This document shows positions 45,103 to 54,373 of a stretch of 64,000 bases of DNA, piece by piece; the first letter of the stretch is position 1, and the number at the start of each line of letters is the position of its first letter. Origin of the DNA: Cyclobacteriaceae bacterium. GTDB lineage: Bacteria; Bacteroidota; Bacteroidia; Cytophagales; Cyclobacteriaceae. The translations under genes were made by a program, and so were the position numbers. The notes beneath the pieces are model-generated. The model made no database searches. It saw only the letters and a list, made by a program, of their open reading frames with translations, and had not been told where the DNA came from. The stretch spans positions 124,001 through 188,000 of the forward strand of contig JAFIEV010000067.1 in NCBI GenBank assembly GCA_020832305.1, written 5' to 3'.

Positions 45103-45438
45103 TCAATTGAGTTGTTCCAAGAGAGCTTGCCGGGTGTATCTTCTTTTCAAGAAGTCAGAAACTTCCTTTTCAATATTGGGCCAAGCGTTAAAAGGAAAAA
45201 TTGTACTGGCTGTAAGCAGGCTCATCAGAGAAGATATAAAAATGTTAGGATAACATGCATCAACCATGATTTCGTTTTCGCTAACTGTTATTTGAGCACC
45301 AACTGTCGCAGATTTTCGCACAATTATACTTTTTTGAGGTTTAGAGTCAAATGTATAAACTGAGTAATTGGAGAATTGACTCTTCAAAGTCTGAATCAAT
45401 TCGTTGTAGCCAGGCGCCTGTTTTACCTGGACTATCAT
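45103..45438 (-). CDS. Hypothetical 111-residue protein
   Basis: Starts MIVQVKQAPGYNELIQTLKSQFSNYSVYTF, then a beta-rich segment around SIIVRKSATVGAQITV, a hydrophobic stretch (FISSLMSLLTASTIFPF) and a charged end (FLKRRYTRQALLEQLN). No family recognised. The hydrophobic stretch could be a single membrane span. It stands between fabH (minus, 83 bases upstream) and the candidate structured RNA. Confidence 0.6.
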   Translation of the reverse strand: MIVQVKQAPGYNELIQTLKSQFSNYSVYTFDSKPQKSIIVRKSATVGAQITVSENEIMVDACYPNIFISSLMSLLTASTIFPFNAWPNIEKEVSDFLKRRYTRQALLEQLN

Positions 45439-45521
45439 AGTTCTACGTTTACGTGTCCCAAAAAACCCATTAAATATTGAAATAGTTAATTTTTTTTCTT
45501 ACAAATTACCCATAACTAATT

Positions 45522-46544
45522 TCAGACAACCTGATTATCACTGCCAGATGGCGTGTTATAGCCCCACTTTATATAAGCAGAACCCCATGTAAAACCTCCG
45601 CCAAAAGCGGCAAGTATTATATTATCTCCCCTTTTAAATTTGTTTTCCCATTCCCAAAGACATAGTGGAATAGTAGCTGCTGTTGTATTTCCATATCGAT
45701 CGATATTGAGGGTAACTTTATCAGTACTTACGCCCATGCGATTTGCAGTGGCATCTATGATGCGTTTATTGGCCTGGTGTGGCACTAACCACGCCACATC
45801 CTCCCCTTTCAATTTATTGCGCTCCATAATTTCAGCGGCAACATCGGCCATATTGGTGACCGCATACTTAAACACGCTTTTACCATCCTGGTAAAAATAA
45901 TGCATTCCTTTCTCAATGGTTTCCTGTGTGGGTGGATTAACTGAGCCCCCGCCATGTAAATATATCAGATCTTTGCCTACTCCGTCGCTTCGAAGTATAG
46001 AATCTATTAGTCCGTAACCTTCTTCTCCAGGTTCCAGCAATACACCGGCAGCAGCATCTCCAAAAAGAATACAGGTATTACGATCGGTATAATCAACTAT
46101 ACTTGTCATCTTATCAGCTCCGATCACGGCAATTTTCTGTGCCCCACCGGTACGAATGAAGTTTGCCCCGGTTTCAAGAGCATAGACAAAGCCTGAACAT
46201 GCGGCCGCCATATCAAAACTAAAAGCATTGGTTGCGCCAAGATTGTGACAAACAAGATTGGCTGTACTGGGAAAAAAATAATCTGGTGTAACAGTAGCGA
46301 TAATAACGCCATCTAATTCCAGGGGAGATATTCCTCTTTTTTCGCATAGTTGTCTCAATACTTCAGTCGCCATAACAGAGGTGCCACGACCTTCTCCCTT
46401 TAAAACTCTTCGCTCTTTAATCCCTGTACGGGTTTGAATCCATTCATCTGAAGTTTCAACCAGTTTTTCAAGTTCAGCATTGGTTAAGATATCTTCCGGA
46501 ACATATCCCGAAACTGTGGTAATGGATGCACTTTTTAATTGCAT
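45522..46544 (-). CDS. fabH: 3-oxoacyl-ACP synthase III (FabH)
   Basis: 340 residues. FabH starts fatty-acid synthesis by joining acetyl-CoA to malonyl-ACP. The catalytic triad is visible: Cys116 in MAAACSGF, His in VPHQANKRI and Asn in YGNTTAATIP; C-terminal AFGGGFTWGSAYIKW is typical. The promoter region on the minus strand has TACTTTTG at 46612-46605 but no clear -33 box. Unlike many Bacteroidota, no plsX or rpmF gene is adjacent. Confidence 0.93.
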   Translation of the reverse strand: MQLKSASITTVSGYVPEDILTNAELEKLVETSDEWIQTRTGIKERRVLKGEGRGTSVMATEVLRQLCEKRGISPLELDGVIIATVTPDYFFPSTANLVCHNLGATNAFSFDMAAACSGFVYALETGANFIRTGGAQKIAVIGADKMTSIVDYTDRNTCILFGDAAAGVLLEPGEEGYGLIDSILRSDGVGKDLIYLHGGGSVNPPTQETIEKGMHYFYQDGKSVFKYAVTNMADVAAEIMERNKLKGEDVAWLVPHQANKRIIDATANRMGVSTDKVTLNIDRYGNTTAATIPLCLWEWENKFKRGDNIILAAFGGGFTWGSAYIKWGYNTPSGSDNQVV

Positions 46545-46604
46545 GTGTTTTATTTTTAATGATTCGATTTCAATCTAAAAACAATAGCATTGACTATATC
46601 TGGG

Positions 46605-46612
46605 CAAAAGTA
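46605..46612 (-). promoter_or_regulatory. Putative -7 element of fabH
   Basis: TACTTTTG on the minus strand, a perfect TAnnTTTG, 61 bases before the fabH start; no TTTG at proper spacing. Confidence 0.4.
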
Positions 46613-46653
46613 TCAATAAATTTCTGAAAGTGCGTTGTATAAACACATCAAAT

Positions 46654-48480
46654 CTACTTAACCATCAGCTTAAGTGTCTTATAATCATCGAAGGAACGAA
46701 ACCTTATAAGGTATATTCCCGCTGTTGGATTGACAAGTCTGAATTCGTTATCATATGATGTTTCAAAAGCCACCTCCCTGCCTGACAAATCATAGATTTT
46801 AACATCTCTGTAATCTCCATCTATTTTGAAAACACCTGAACCGGGGTTGGGATATAATTTCACATCGACCAATAATTCATCCTCCAAACCAACGGGAATT
46901 CCATCACCAAAGACAGGTCGTATCATCAAACTGCCGGCTATCTGGGTATTAGGTTCCCATACACCCCGGGCATTGTAAAATATTCTGTCAGATGTATTTG
47001 TGTTCTTGTCGAGTCCTACAACAAAAAAGTCATCTATGGTTTGCTCTATCGCGATGTAGAAGGTATCACTAACCGGTACCGGCCGTTCAAAGGTATATGT
47101 TCCAAACTGATTTATAGCCGCCAGCGGTTGTTGCAACATTTGCTGACGGTATAATTCGCTGTCACGTCGTGTATCGAGGCGACTTAAAACTTTGAGAAAA
47201 AAAGGTGGATTGCTGAAATTGCCAGATAAAGGAGTAAACTCAGGAAAGTATATTCGAACAGAACGTATATAGGCTTGCTTTGGCGCTTCAAATTTAACGG
47301 CTACCTGAGCACCCCTGGTATTCAATCCTGCTCCAAATTCGGCGCTGCCATCATCGTATGCCAACTCATTGGCCAAATGCACAACGCTGCGTACAGTATC
47401 ATTTACCCTGAAGTCAATCAATTGTTGAAATATTGTATCACCAGAGTTTATGTAGATCTTCGTTTCCAGCATCAATGTATCCTCTGTCATAAATGGCAGA
47501 TTGTTAACATTTACCGGCCTGCTTACAATGGTTCGTCGTTCAAAACCTAAAGGATTGGGATCGAGCACTGTATTTTGGTTCATGACATCCAGCAATTGCC
47601 CGGTTTTAATATCCCTTACCGAGCTTGAATACTCTATAGGCTGAAGCAGTCGGTCAAGATTATAGAACCCTACATTTGACTGACCTAAATAACCTTCAGG
47701 ATTCAACCTGAAAAACTCCATTGGCAAGGCTGTATATGGTGTGAAAGGTGATGTTGGAAGCGTTGTGAGTGCTCTGTCTTCATAGGCAAAATCATCCAGG
47801 GTCCGGCCCGTATTAAGATATATATAATCGATATTCCAATTATCGTAACCACCAGATTGTCTTCCAAAGGATTGAAACCTGATTTGAAACCAGGGATGAA
47901 AAAACCGTGTCTGAAGAATGGGAATCAACTGTTGATAGAAAATGTCATTTCGGGCGACGTCTGCTCCCGTTACCTTCCAGATTGTATGCCATTGATTTTG
48001 ATTGTCCTTGATCTGGAGCCGGAGTGAATCATCAGCTTCAGGTAAATCACCGTGTCCTTGCTTTTGGTAAAAGAAGCTTATCACCAGTGTGTTTTGTTGT
48101 ACGGGGCTGAGATCAGACAAATCGATAAAACGACTGACAAGACTATCGCCTGCCCCATCTGCCAATGCACTGGGTACATGGGGTTTACCAAGGAAATTCC
48201 AGCCATCAAAAGATGCAACATTTACCGTAGGCGGATCTATACCTATACCTGCGGAGATGTGTACGTCATCACAGCAAAACCATTTTTCATAATCAGGAGT
48301 ATTGGAGCTTTTTGAAAAATCATCCCAAAATGGCAATCTTAGCTGTGATGAATCTTGTTGTGTTCTTGCATTAACCGGCGCTTCAAGTCTTTTGACAGGT
48401 ATTTGTATAAGCTGAGCTTTCAGATGATCTCCAAAAAAAACCAAGCCACAAATTGTCAAAATAAAATGAAGGCATTTCAT
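46654..48480 (-). CDS. Type IX secretion cargo protein (T9SS sorting domain)
   Basis: 608 residues. Signal peptide (about 1-22, ending LKAQ), then a beta-sandwich of about 500 residues without catalytic motifs that I recognise. The C-terminal 75 residues are a type A T9SS sorting domain (VKLYPNPGSGVFKIDG, KIYDLSGREV, AGIYLIRF, KLMVK). The protein should pass the outer membrane through the T9SS machine and be anchored or released. The start overlaps the stop of the PASTA gene (ATGA overlap), so they are coupled. Confidence 0.85.
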   Translation of the reverse strand: MKCLHFILTICGLVFFGDHLKAQLIQIPVKRLEAPVNARTQQDSSQLRLPFWDDFSKSSNTPDYEKWFCCDDVHISAGIGIDPPTVNVASFDGWNFLGKPHVPSALADGAGDSLVSRFIDLSDLSPVQQNTLVISFFYQKQGHGDLPEADDSLRLQIKDNQNQWHTIWKVTGADVARNDIFYQQLIPILQTRFFHPWFQIRFQSFGRQSGGYDNWNIDYIYLNTGRTLDDFAYEDRALTTLPTSPFTPYTALPMEFFRLNPEGYLGQSNVGFYNLDRLLQPIEYSSSVRDIKTGQLLDVMNQNTVLDPNPLGFERRTIVSRPVNVNNLPFMTEDTLMLETKIYINSGDTIFQQLIDFRVNDTVRSVVHLANELAYDDGSAEFGAGLNTRGAQVAVKFEAPKQAYIRSVRIYFPEFTPLSGNFSNPPFFLKVLSRLDTRRDSELYRQQMLQQPLAAINQFGTYTFERPVPVSDTFYIAIEQTIDDFFVVGLDKNTNTSDRIFYNARGVWEPNTQIAGSLMIRPVFGDGIPVGLEDELLVDVKLYPNPGSGVFKIDGDYRDVKIYDLSGREVAFETSYDNEFRLVNPTAGIYLIRFRSFDDYKTLKLMVK

Positions 48481-49409
48481 TCCTGCGTGTTTTCTTCTAT
48501 AAAGCGTCTAAAGGCTGGGTCATTGATTTCATTGACCAGCCGCAGGCTGTCGTCGATGTCTGTGCTGCCAATCCAAAGGTCTACCAATTCACCCAGGCGC
48601 ACCATATCACCCGGGGAGGGATTCTGTTTCACGATGCGTCCGGAGCCGGGTTGGTAAAACAGATTTTCTTCCTCAGCATCTTCCGCATTTACTTCACCCT
48701 GGAACTCGTCTGTTAAAACGCTGATCATTACCAGGCCTAAACGCAAACCTGACCCTTCAACCAAAAACCTGGCCTCCTCAAGGTCAAGACCTAGAAAGTT
48801 CGGCATGTCCAGCTCCCGGTTGCCAAGTCCGTCCCCTACTTCCAGATCAATAACTGAACCTTTGGGAAGGAATTCTCCGGGTTGTATCTCCTCTCCATTA
48901 TAAAATTGTCTCAAAATTGCATTCTGAGCCAGATCGGGTACATAAGTGATTTCTCCTCTTATAAGTCCGTAGCTTCTTAATACCAGTTCAGCATTTTTCA
49001 AAGAACCATCCAGTAGATCTGGCATGCGAACAGCCTGTGGCACTCTTGCCTTAACCGTAAGGTAAATTTTTCTTTTTTCCTTTACATATTCTCCGGCTTT
49101 AGGAAATTGTTTAAGGACTGTTAAAGGAGGATAGTCAGAAGAATAACCTGAATCCGCCACCTCAAATCGCAAGTTTCGGGTACCCAGAAACTGATCCATT
49201 TCATTGAGGTGCATACCTTCCAGATTTGGAACGGTAATAGTTTCTCCATGCCGCGTAACCCCAGGAAGGTAAAGGTAAAAAAAGAAAAGAACCAGGCATA
49301 CCACAAAAGCAATCATCACGGCAATATGCACTAAAATGCTTCTCAGCGTATTTTCCTTAGCCCATCCGAAAAAGCGGACTAAAAAGCCCCCAGATTTTTC
49401 TCGTTTCAT
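48477..49409 (-). CDS. PASTA domain membrane protein
   Basis: 310 residues. One membrane helix (about 25-50) follows a basic cytoplasmic start; then three PASTA domains (about 58-118, 122-190, 196-280: ITVPNLEGMHLNEM, VRMPDLLDGSLKNAELVL, LDMPNFLGLDLEEARFLV) facing the periplasm. PASTA modules bind peptidoglycan or beta-lactam-like stems. There is no kinase domain, unlike the PknB proteins that usually carry them; the Bacteroidota form is a stand-alone protein. It lies 29 bases after ddl on the same strand, which fits a cell-wall role. Confidence 0.88.
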   Translation of the reverse strand: MKREKSGGFLVRFFGWAKENTLRSILVHIAVMIAFVVCLVLFFFYLYLPGVTRHGETITVPNLEGMHLNEMDQFLGTRNLRFEVADSGYSSDYPPLTVLKQFPKAGEYVKEKRKIYLTVKARVPQAVRMPDLLDGSLKNAELVLRSYGLIRGEITYVPDLAQNAILRQFYNGEEIQPGEFLPKGSVIDLEVGDGLGNRELDMPNFLGLDLEEARFLVEGSGLRLGLVMISVLTDEFQGEVNAEDAEEENLFYQPGSGRIVKQNPSPGDMVRLGELVDLWIGSTDIDDSLRLVNEINDPAFRRFIEENTQE

Positions 49410-49438
49410 TCCATCTATAAACTTAGTTTTTCAGTACT

Positions 49439-50515
49439 TTATGCCTTATCATAGTGTGTGGCAAAACTTTCGTATTTAGCTTTGCGCGCTATTGCAGTTT
49501 CTATAATTTTGGTAATTAAACCAGGATAAGAAATGCCTTTGTTTGCCCACAACCCCGGGAACATACTGGCACTTGTAAAACCGGGTATGGTATTTATCTC
49601 ATTTATTATTACCTGCCCATCTTCCGCGAGAAAAACATCGATTCTCGAAAAATCCTCACACCGGCAAACCTTATATGCCTGCAATGACAATCTTTTTATT
49701 TCTTCAGCTTTTTTATGGTCTATAGCTGCCGGAATTGCCATTTCTATAGCATTTTCATCCTGGTATTTGGCCTGGTAATCATAAAAATCATAATTTTTTA
49801 ACATTATGATTTCACCAGGTTCAGAAGCTATAGCATCTTCGTTCCCCAGAATAGCACATTCGAGCTCTCTACCTTTTACGTATGCTTCTATTAATATCTG
49901 ATCTCCGTATTTGAAACTATCTTCCAATGCCGGAATAAAATCTTCTTCAACTTTAACTTTAGAAACCCCTACTGATGATCCAAGTGCAGATGCTTTAACC
50001 ATAAACGGAAGACCAAGTTTTGATTTGACTTCATCGAATCGAATATCAGATTTCTCCATTATCGAATACGTGAGGTAATCGGCAACCGGAACACCGGCCA
50101 TTTTCAACATTTGTTTTGTAAGAATTTTATCCATGGCTATGGCGGAACCGGTTACCCCAGTGCCTGCCATGGGAATATTACAGGTTTTGAGAAGTCCCTG
50201 TACGCTACCATCTTCCCCATCGGTGCCATGGAGTACGGGAAGCACAATATCGGTGGTTTGCCGTGTGCCATCGCTCAGCTTTATAAATGACGGGGATTCA
50301 GCTTTAAGAAGAAGTGCAATCTCTTCACCCTTCTCAAAATTGGAACTGACTTCCTTCATCCAGAACCAGTTTCCCTTTTTATCTATTCCTATGATACTGA
50401 TATCAAACAGGTTTTTATCGATGTATTTCGCAACATTAGCGGCCGATCGAACCGAAATTTCATGCTCTACCGACCTGCCTCCATACAATATGGTTACTTT
50501 GGTTTTAGTTTGCAT
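49439..50515 (-). CDS. ddl: D-alanine-D-alanine ligase
   Basis: 358 residues. Ddl makes the D-Ala-D-Ala dipeptide of peptidoglycan. ATP-grasp layout: ILYGGRSVEHEISVRSA at the start, LPVLHGTDGEDGSVQGLL, a mid-domain with FMVKASALGSSVGVSKV, and INEINTIPGFTSASMFPGLW at the end with the Mg-binding Glu/Asn. It is the first gene of a likely unit ddl - PASTA - T9SS cargo. Confidence 0.95.
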   Translation of the reverse strand: MQTKTKVTILYGGRSVEHEISVRSAANVAKYIDKNLFDISIIGIDKKGNWFWMKEVSSNFEKGEEIALLLKAESPSFIKLSDGTRQTTDIVLPVLHGTDGEDGSVQGLLKTCNIPMAGTGVTGSAIAMDKILTKQMLKMAGVPVADYLTYSIMEKSDIRFDEVKSKLGLPFMVKASALGSSVGVSKVKVEEDFIPALEDSFKYGDQILIEAYVKGRELECAILGNEDAIASEPGEIIMLKNYDFYDYQAKYQDENAIEMAIPAAIDHKKAEEIKRLSLQAYKVCRCEDFSRIDVFLAEDGQVIINEINTIPGFTSASMFPGLWANKGISYPGLITKIIETAIARKAKYESFATHYDKA

Positions 50516-50615
50516 AGGGTATTAAAAAATAAGTGCGCAAATTAATAATAATTGCCATTAATTCTAAAGCTTTTAAAATATAGGAAATTGCAAAATGCCA
50601 TATGCAACATATGGA

Positions 50616-52841
50616 TTAATAAACGACAATACGTTTTATGGTATTATAATCTTCAGCCAAAACCTGCACAAGATAAAGACCCCTGGAGGCAAAAGGCAGA
50701 TCAAAACGGTAGGCTTGATTGAGGGTATTTTCAAAATCCTGTTGATAAATGGTTCTGCCTGAGCTGTCAATAATGTTTACCTGCACTTTTTGTCTCCTTT
50801 GATTATTGAAGGCCAACCTGAAAAATTTATCATTCGACGGATTGGGATATATTAAAACCTCATCCCGCTGAATATTTACAATATTTTGAGCTTGTTCCAG
50901 AAAAAACTCAATGCCATCGAGGTATAGGTTGTTGCCAAAACCATTTCTTCCTGCAAATGCCAGCCTTACATCTGTCTCACCTGCATATGCCGACAAATCT
51001 ACGCGCTCTCTTCGCCAGTCTCTTTCACCGGTTGGTCTCCAGGGGCCTGTTGATGTTGTAACCGAAAGTTCAGCACCTGATTTATCATAGACGGGGAAAT
51101 CAAAAGTCTCTCCGCAATCTCGTGAGACCAGTATCTGTAATCCATCTGAAAATGGAGCATTTCTGGCATAGGATACAAAAAACTGCAAGGTAACATCAAA
51201 ACTCCTGCTGAAATCCAAAACCGGACTAATCAACCAATCTTCCGCGCCTACATTAGGGTAATCAAAAAAATTCAAAACTGCCGCTCTGTTATCAGGCTGC
51301 GACCTTGGCGCCTCGACAGCCCGCCATGTATTCAAGCCATTGAAATTCAACACACGCCAACCCGTATTCTGAATAGTTGCCTGATTAAAATCTTGTCGGT
51401 AAGGTATAATTTCACGGGTGTTATCTATGGCAAACAGACGGTTTTGCACATTATTTAAAGGATTTATGTCTACAACAGATTGAAGCAGGCGGGCCTCGAA
51501 CGAGATAATATATTGACCCTGAACCAATGATAGTGGTGTAAAGTTTATTTGCCGGATTTCTCCTGGCATTAATACTTCGTCAGGAAAAGACATCACATTT
51601 GTTTGCCCGTTGTCAAGTGCATAACTCAATTCAAAACCTTCAATAGGTTCGGTCCCCCTGTTTTGTACCCATACCATCGGCTGCAGCGATGGATTGCATG
51701 AAACGAAAGATGGGCGTTCTATACCGGTAATTGCTATATCGTATACATTCTCATCAGGAGAAATAGCACCCAGTGAATTGAGTAATGATTGTCTTCTTGG
51801 TGCATTTTGTAAAACAATCATCATGCGGTCAACCTGCCCGGCTGTAAATATATTCATACAAGGATCATTGGTGTAATCCATGTAATTCTGAAACATATCC
51901 AAAGATTCACAGGATTCTCGAGGATGCAGTGGACAACCACGTGTTGCACTAAACTGAGTGGGGGTATCTGATACAAAATCAGATGCGGTGCAATTGTCTA
52001 CATCACCCCATATATGTTTCAATCCAAAATAATGTCCCATCTCATGGGTAGCCGTTCTTCCTTTGTCAAAATTATTGGTAAGACTAAAATTTCCTTTATC
52101 GCTACTTCCAAAGACGCGGTAATTTACAATTATACCATCGGTAAGGCGATTTTCGCGTGGCTCATTCTCAAGACCTGGCAGGTTTATATCCGGAAACTGG
52201 GCGAAACCCAGATTGGAAGCAGGAGACAAATTGGCAACCCAGATATTAAGATAATCTTCTGAGGGCCAAAAACTTTCTGCTCTCAATAAATCAAGCTGAC
52301 TGATATTATACGAAGTTCTTGAACCCTGTACACGCACAATTCCATTGGTTGCCTGACCCGATGGATCCCTTTTAGCCAAAACAAATTCTAAGTTTAACGA
52401 ACCGGCTAAACCCCTGAACTCTGGTGGTGTATTTACAGTATCGGCATTGAGCCTTTTAAAATCTTCATTTAGAACTTCGATCTGGGAGAATATCTGTGCA
52501 TTGGACAAATTCCCTCCTGCACCAATGTTTTCACCATTATGTACAACATGAACTACCACAGGAAGGATGAAGGGACCCGCCTGAGTGCGGGCAGAGGAAA
52601 ACGTCTGAGGCCTGTTGCGTTGCTCTTCTATCTTAAGTCTGATCCATTCCTCAAACTGTGCATCTGTATAGGGTCTTTGCCCCTTTTGTCGAAGAATTTC
52701 TTCCAATTCAACCGTGCCGCAACGATCCTGAGCAGCTAAAGGAGAAAAGACCGAAAAAAAAACAATAAAGAGCAAAGGCGCAAGGCCGTATTTACTCTTG
52801 AAACAAGCGTTTATAACCAGATTTGCTACAAAGATGTACAT
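50616..52841 (-). CDS. M43 (cytophagalysin) family metalloprotease, T9SS-secreted
   Basis: 741 residues. Signal peptide (ending LAAQ at about 38), then a pappalysin/M43 catalytic domain. Its extended zinc motif HEMGHYFGLKH has two His plus a third His seven residues on, and a Met-turn (YMDYTNDPCMNIF). An Ig-like and a galactose-binding/MAM-like beta domain follow (about 460-650), then a C-terminal T9SS sorting domain (VLIYPNPSNDKFF, YQQDF, GLYLVQV, KRIVVY). It should act outside the cell on proteins. It starts 6 bases after the NifU-like gene. Confidence 0.9.
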   Translation of the reverse strand: MYIFVANLVINACFKSKYGLAPLLFIVFFSVFSPLAAQDRCGTVELEEILRQKGQRPYTDAQFEEWIRLKIEEQRNRPQTFSSARTQAGPFILPVVVHVVHNGENIGAGGNLSNAQIFSQIEVLNEDFKRLNADTVNTPPEFRGLAGSLNLEFVLAKRDPSGQATNGIVRVQGSRTSYNISQLDLLRAESFWPSEDYLNIWVANLSPASNLGFAQFPDINLPGLENEPRENRLTDGIIVNYRVFGSSDKGNFSLTNNFDKGRTATHEMGHYFGLKHIWGDVDNCTASDFVSDTPTQFSATRGCPLHPRESCESLDMFQNYMDYTNDPCMNIFTAGQVDRMMIVLQNAPRRQSLLNSLGAISPDENVYDIAITGIERPSFVSCNPSLQPMVWVQNRGTEPIEGFELSYALDNGQTNVMSFPDEVLMPGEIRQINFTPLSLVQGQYIISFEARLLQSVVDINPLNNVQNRLFAIDNTREIIPYRQDFNQATIQNTGWRVLNFNGLNTWRAVEAPRSQPDNRAAVLNFFDYPNVGAEDWLISPVLDFSRSFDVTLQFFVSYARNAPFSDGLQILVSRDCGETFDFPVYDKSGAELSVTTSTGPWRPTGERDWRRERVDLSAYAGETDVRLAFAGRNGFGNNLYLDGIEFFLEQAQNIVNIQRDEVLIYPNPSNDKFFRLAFNNQRRQKVQVNIIDSSGRTIYQQDFENTLNQAYRFDLPFASRGLYLVQVLAEDYNTIKRIVVY

Positions 52842-52847
52842 CTTTAT

Positions 52848-53105
52848 TTAACCCACGAACTCACCTGGTTTTGTCACATTTACCGCCTCGACACTGGTAA
52901 TTTCCGGAACTGCCCTTTTAATGGCATCTTCTACGCCTGCCCTTAAGGTCATCGATGACATAGGACATGTGCCGCAAGCCCCCAATAACTCAAGGATTAC
53001 TTTATTATCCTCGGTTATTTCCAGAATTTTAACGTTACCTCCGTCTGCTTCAAGAAAAGGTCTTATACTGTTAAGAGCCGTCTCTACTTTTTGTATGAGA
53101 TCCAT
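52848..53105 (-). CDS. NifU C-terminal domain protein (Fe-S scaffold/carrier)
   Basis: 85 residues, a single NifU-C domain: DLIQKVETALNSIRPFLEADGGNVKIL and the cluster motif GACGTCPMSSMTLRAGVEDAI (Cys-x2-Cys). These Nfu-type proteins bind and pass on 4Fe-4S clusters. mrp lies 10 bases upstream and the pair probably acts together in Fe-S cluster delivery. Confidence 0.93.
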   Translation of the reverse strand: MDLIQKVETALNSIRPFLEADGGNVKILEITEDNKVILELLGACGTCPMSSMTLRAGVEDAIKRAVPEITSVEAVNVTKPGEFVG

Positions 53106-53115
53106 GTATATTAAA

Positions 53116-54210
53116 TTACACTTTTATTTCTACTATTTTGGTCTTTTCTGTTGAAGCATTCCTGATGGCAATTTGCCTTGCAAATTCTTCTGCCACATGC
53201 ATAAATGCTTCTGAAATGGGTCCATCTCTCAAAACTGCCGGATAACCCGCATCCCCGCTTTCCCTTATTCCCTGTACTAAAGGCACTTCTCCAAGCAAAG
53301 GCACATCAAACTTTTTGGCAAGATTTTTTCCTCCATCCTTGCCAAAAATAAAATATTTATGATCAGGCAGTTCTTCTGGTGTAAAATAAGCCATATTTTC
53401 TATAATGCCCAATATTGGGACATTAATTTGAGGTTGTCTGAACATTGCCAAACCCTTGGTCGCATCTGCAAGAGCAACTTTCTGAGGCGTGGTAACGATT
53501 ACAGCACCAGTTACAGGAACTGTCTGAACAAGGGTCAGATGTATATCACTGGTTCCCGGAGGTAAATCAATTAGTAAATAATCCAATTCCCCCCACTCGG
53601 TATCGGTAATGAACTGTTTCAGTGCTGAACCAGCCATAGGTCCCCGCCAGACTACAGCACTGTCAGAAGGACTTAAAAAACCAATTGACAATAACTTTAC
53701 TCCATATTGCTCAATAGGTATGATAAGATTTTTACCGTCTACCTGCTTAATGGAAGGTTGTTCATTTTCGCAGTTAAACATGGTTGGAATACTGGGTCCG
53801 AAAATATCGGCATCTATAATTCCTACCTTTGCTCCTGTTCTTGCCAATGCAACAGCAAGATTTGATGATACTGTAGATTTGCCAACTCCGCCCTTGCCCG
53901 AGGCAATTGCAATGATATTTTTAACCCCTGGTAAAACAGGGCCGGCAATTCGGGTGCTGGTAACATCTGAAGTCATATCTATCTGAATCTGATAATCAGA
54001 AGGTAGCACTACAGAAAGTGCCGATAAACACGCTTGTTTGATCTGCTCTTTCAATGGGCATGCTGGTGTGGTAAGCACAACAGAAAAACTAAGTCTGCCT
54101 TTTTCCAATACCAGATTTTTAATCATATTTAATGATACCAGGTCCTTTTTTAAATCCGGATCCTCAACAGTTGACAGTGCTTTATAAATATCTTCAGTAC
54201 TTATGGACAT
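53116..54210 (-). CDS. mrp: Mrp/NBP35 family ATP-binding Fe-S carrier
   Basis: 364 residues. N-terminal MIP18/DUF59 domain (about 5-85: STVEDPDLKKDLVSLNMI), then a P-loop ATPase with GKGGVGKST (about 105-113), IDADIFGPSIP, WRGPMAGSALKQFI and DLPPGTSDIHLTL. The place of the usual CxxC cluster-binding pair (CPxC after ENMxYF) reads YFTPEELPDHKYFIFG, without cysteine. Fe-S delivery role by family; partner of the NifU-like gene downstream. Confidence 0.9.
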   Translation of the reverse strand: MSISTEDIYKALSTVEDPDLKKDLVSLNMIKNLVLEKGRLSFSVVLTTPACPLKEQIKQACLSALSVVLPSDYQIQIDMTSDVTSTRIAGPVLPGVKNIIAIASGKGGVGKSTVSSNLAVALARTGAKVGIIDADIFGPSIPTMFNCENEQPSIKQVDGKNLIIPIEQYGVKLLSIGFLSPSDSAVVWRGPMAGSALKQFITDTEWGELDYLLIDLPPGTSDIHLTLVQTVPVTGAVIVTTPQKVALADATKGLAMFRQPQINVPILGIIENMAYFTPEELPDHKYFIFGKDGGKNLAKKFDVPLLGEVPLVQGIRESGDAGYPAVLRDGPISEAFMHVAEEFARQIAIRNASTEKTKIVEIKV

Positions 54211-54345
54211 ATTTTTATTAGATTTACCTTAAAAAATTAATTCATATACACCTTAACTGATAATAGGCGGTATAGTTGCGTTTTTTTCAAACCGCAAATT
54301 ACGCGATTTATTAATTAATACATGTATGAAGAACGACCAAAGACA

Positions 54346-54353
54346 TATTTTTG
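54346..54353 (+). promoter_or_regulatory. Putative -7 element of dnaG
   Basis: TATTTTTG, a perfect TAnnTTTG, 20 bases before the TTG start; a -33 box is not clear. The leader would be only about 14 bases. Confidence 0.45.
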
Positions 54354-54373
54354 CATTTAAAAAGCTGTAAAAG

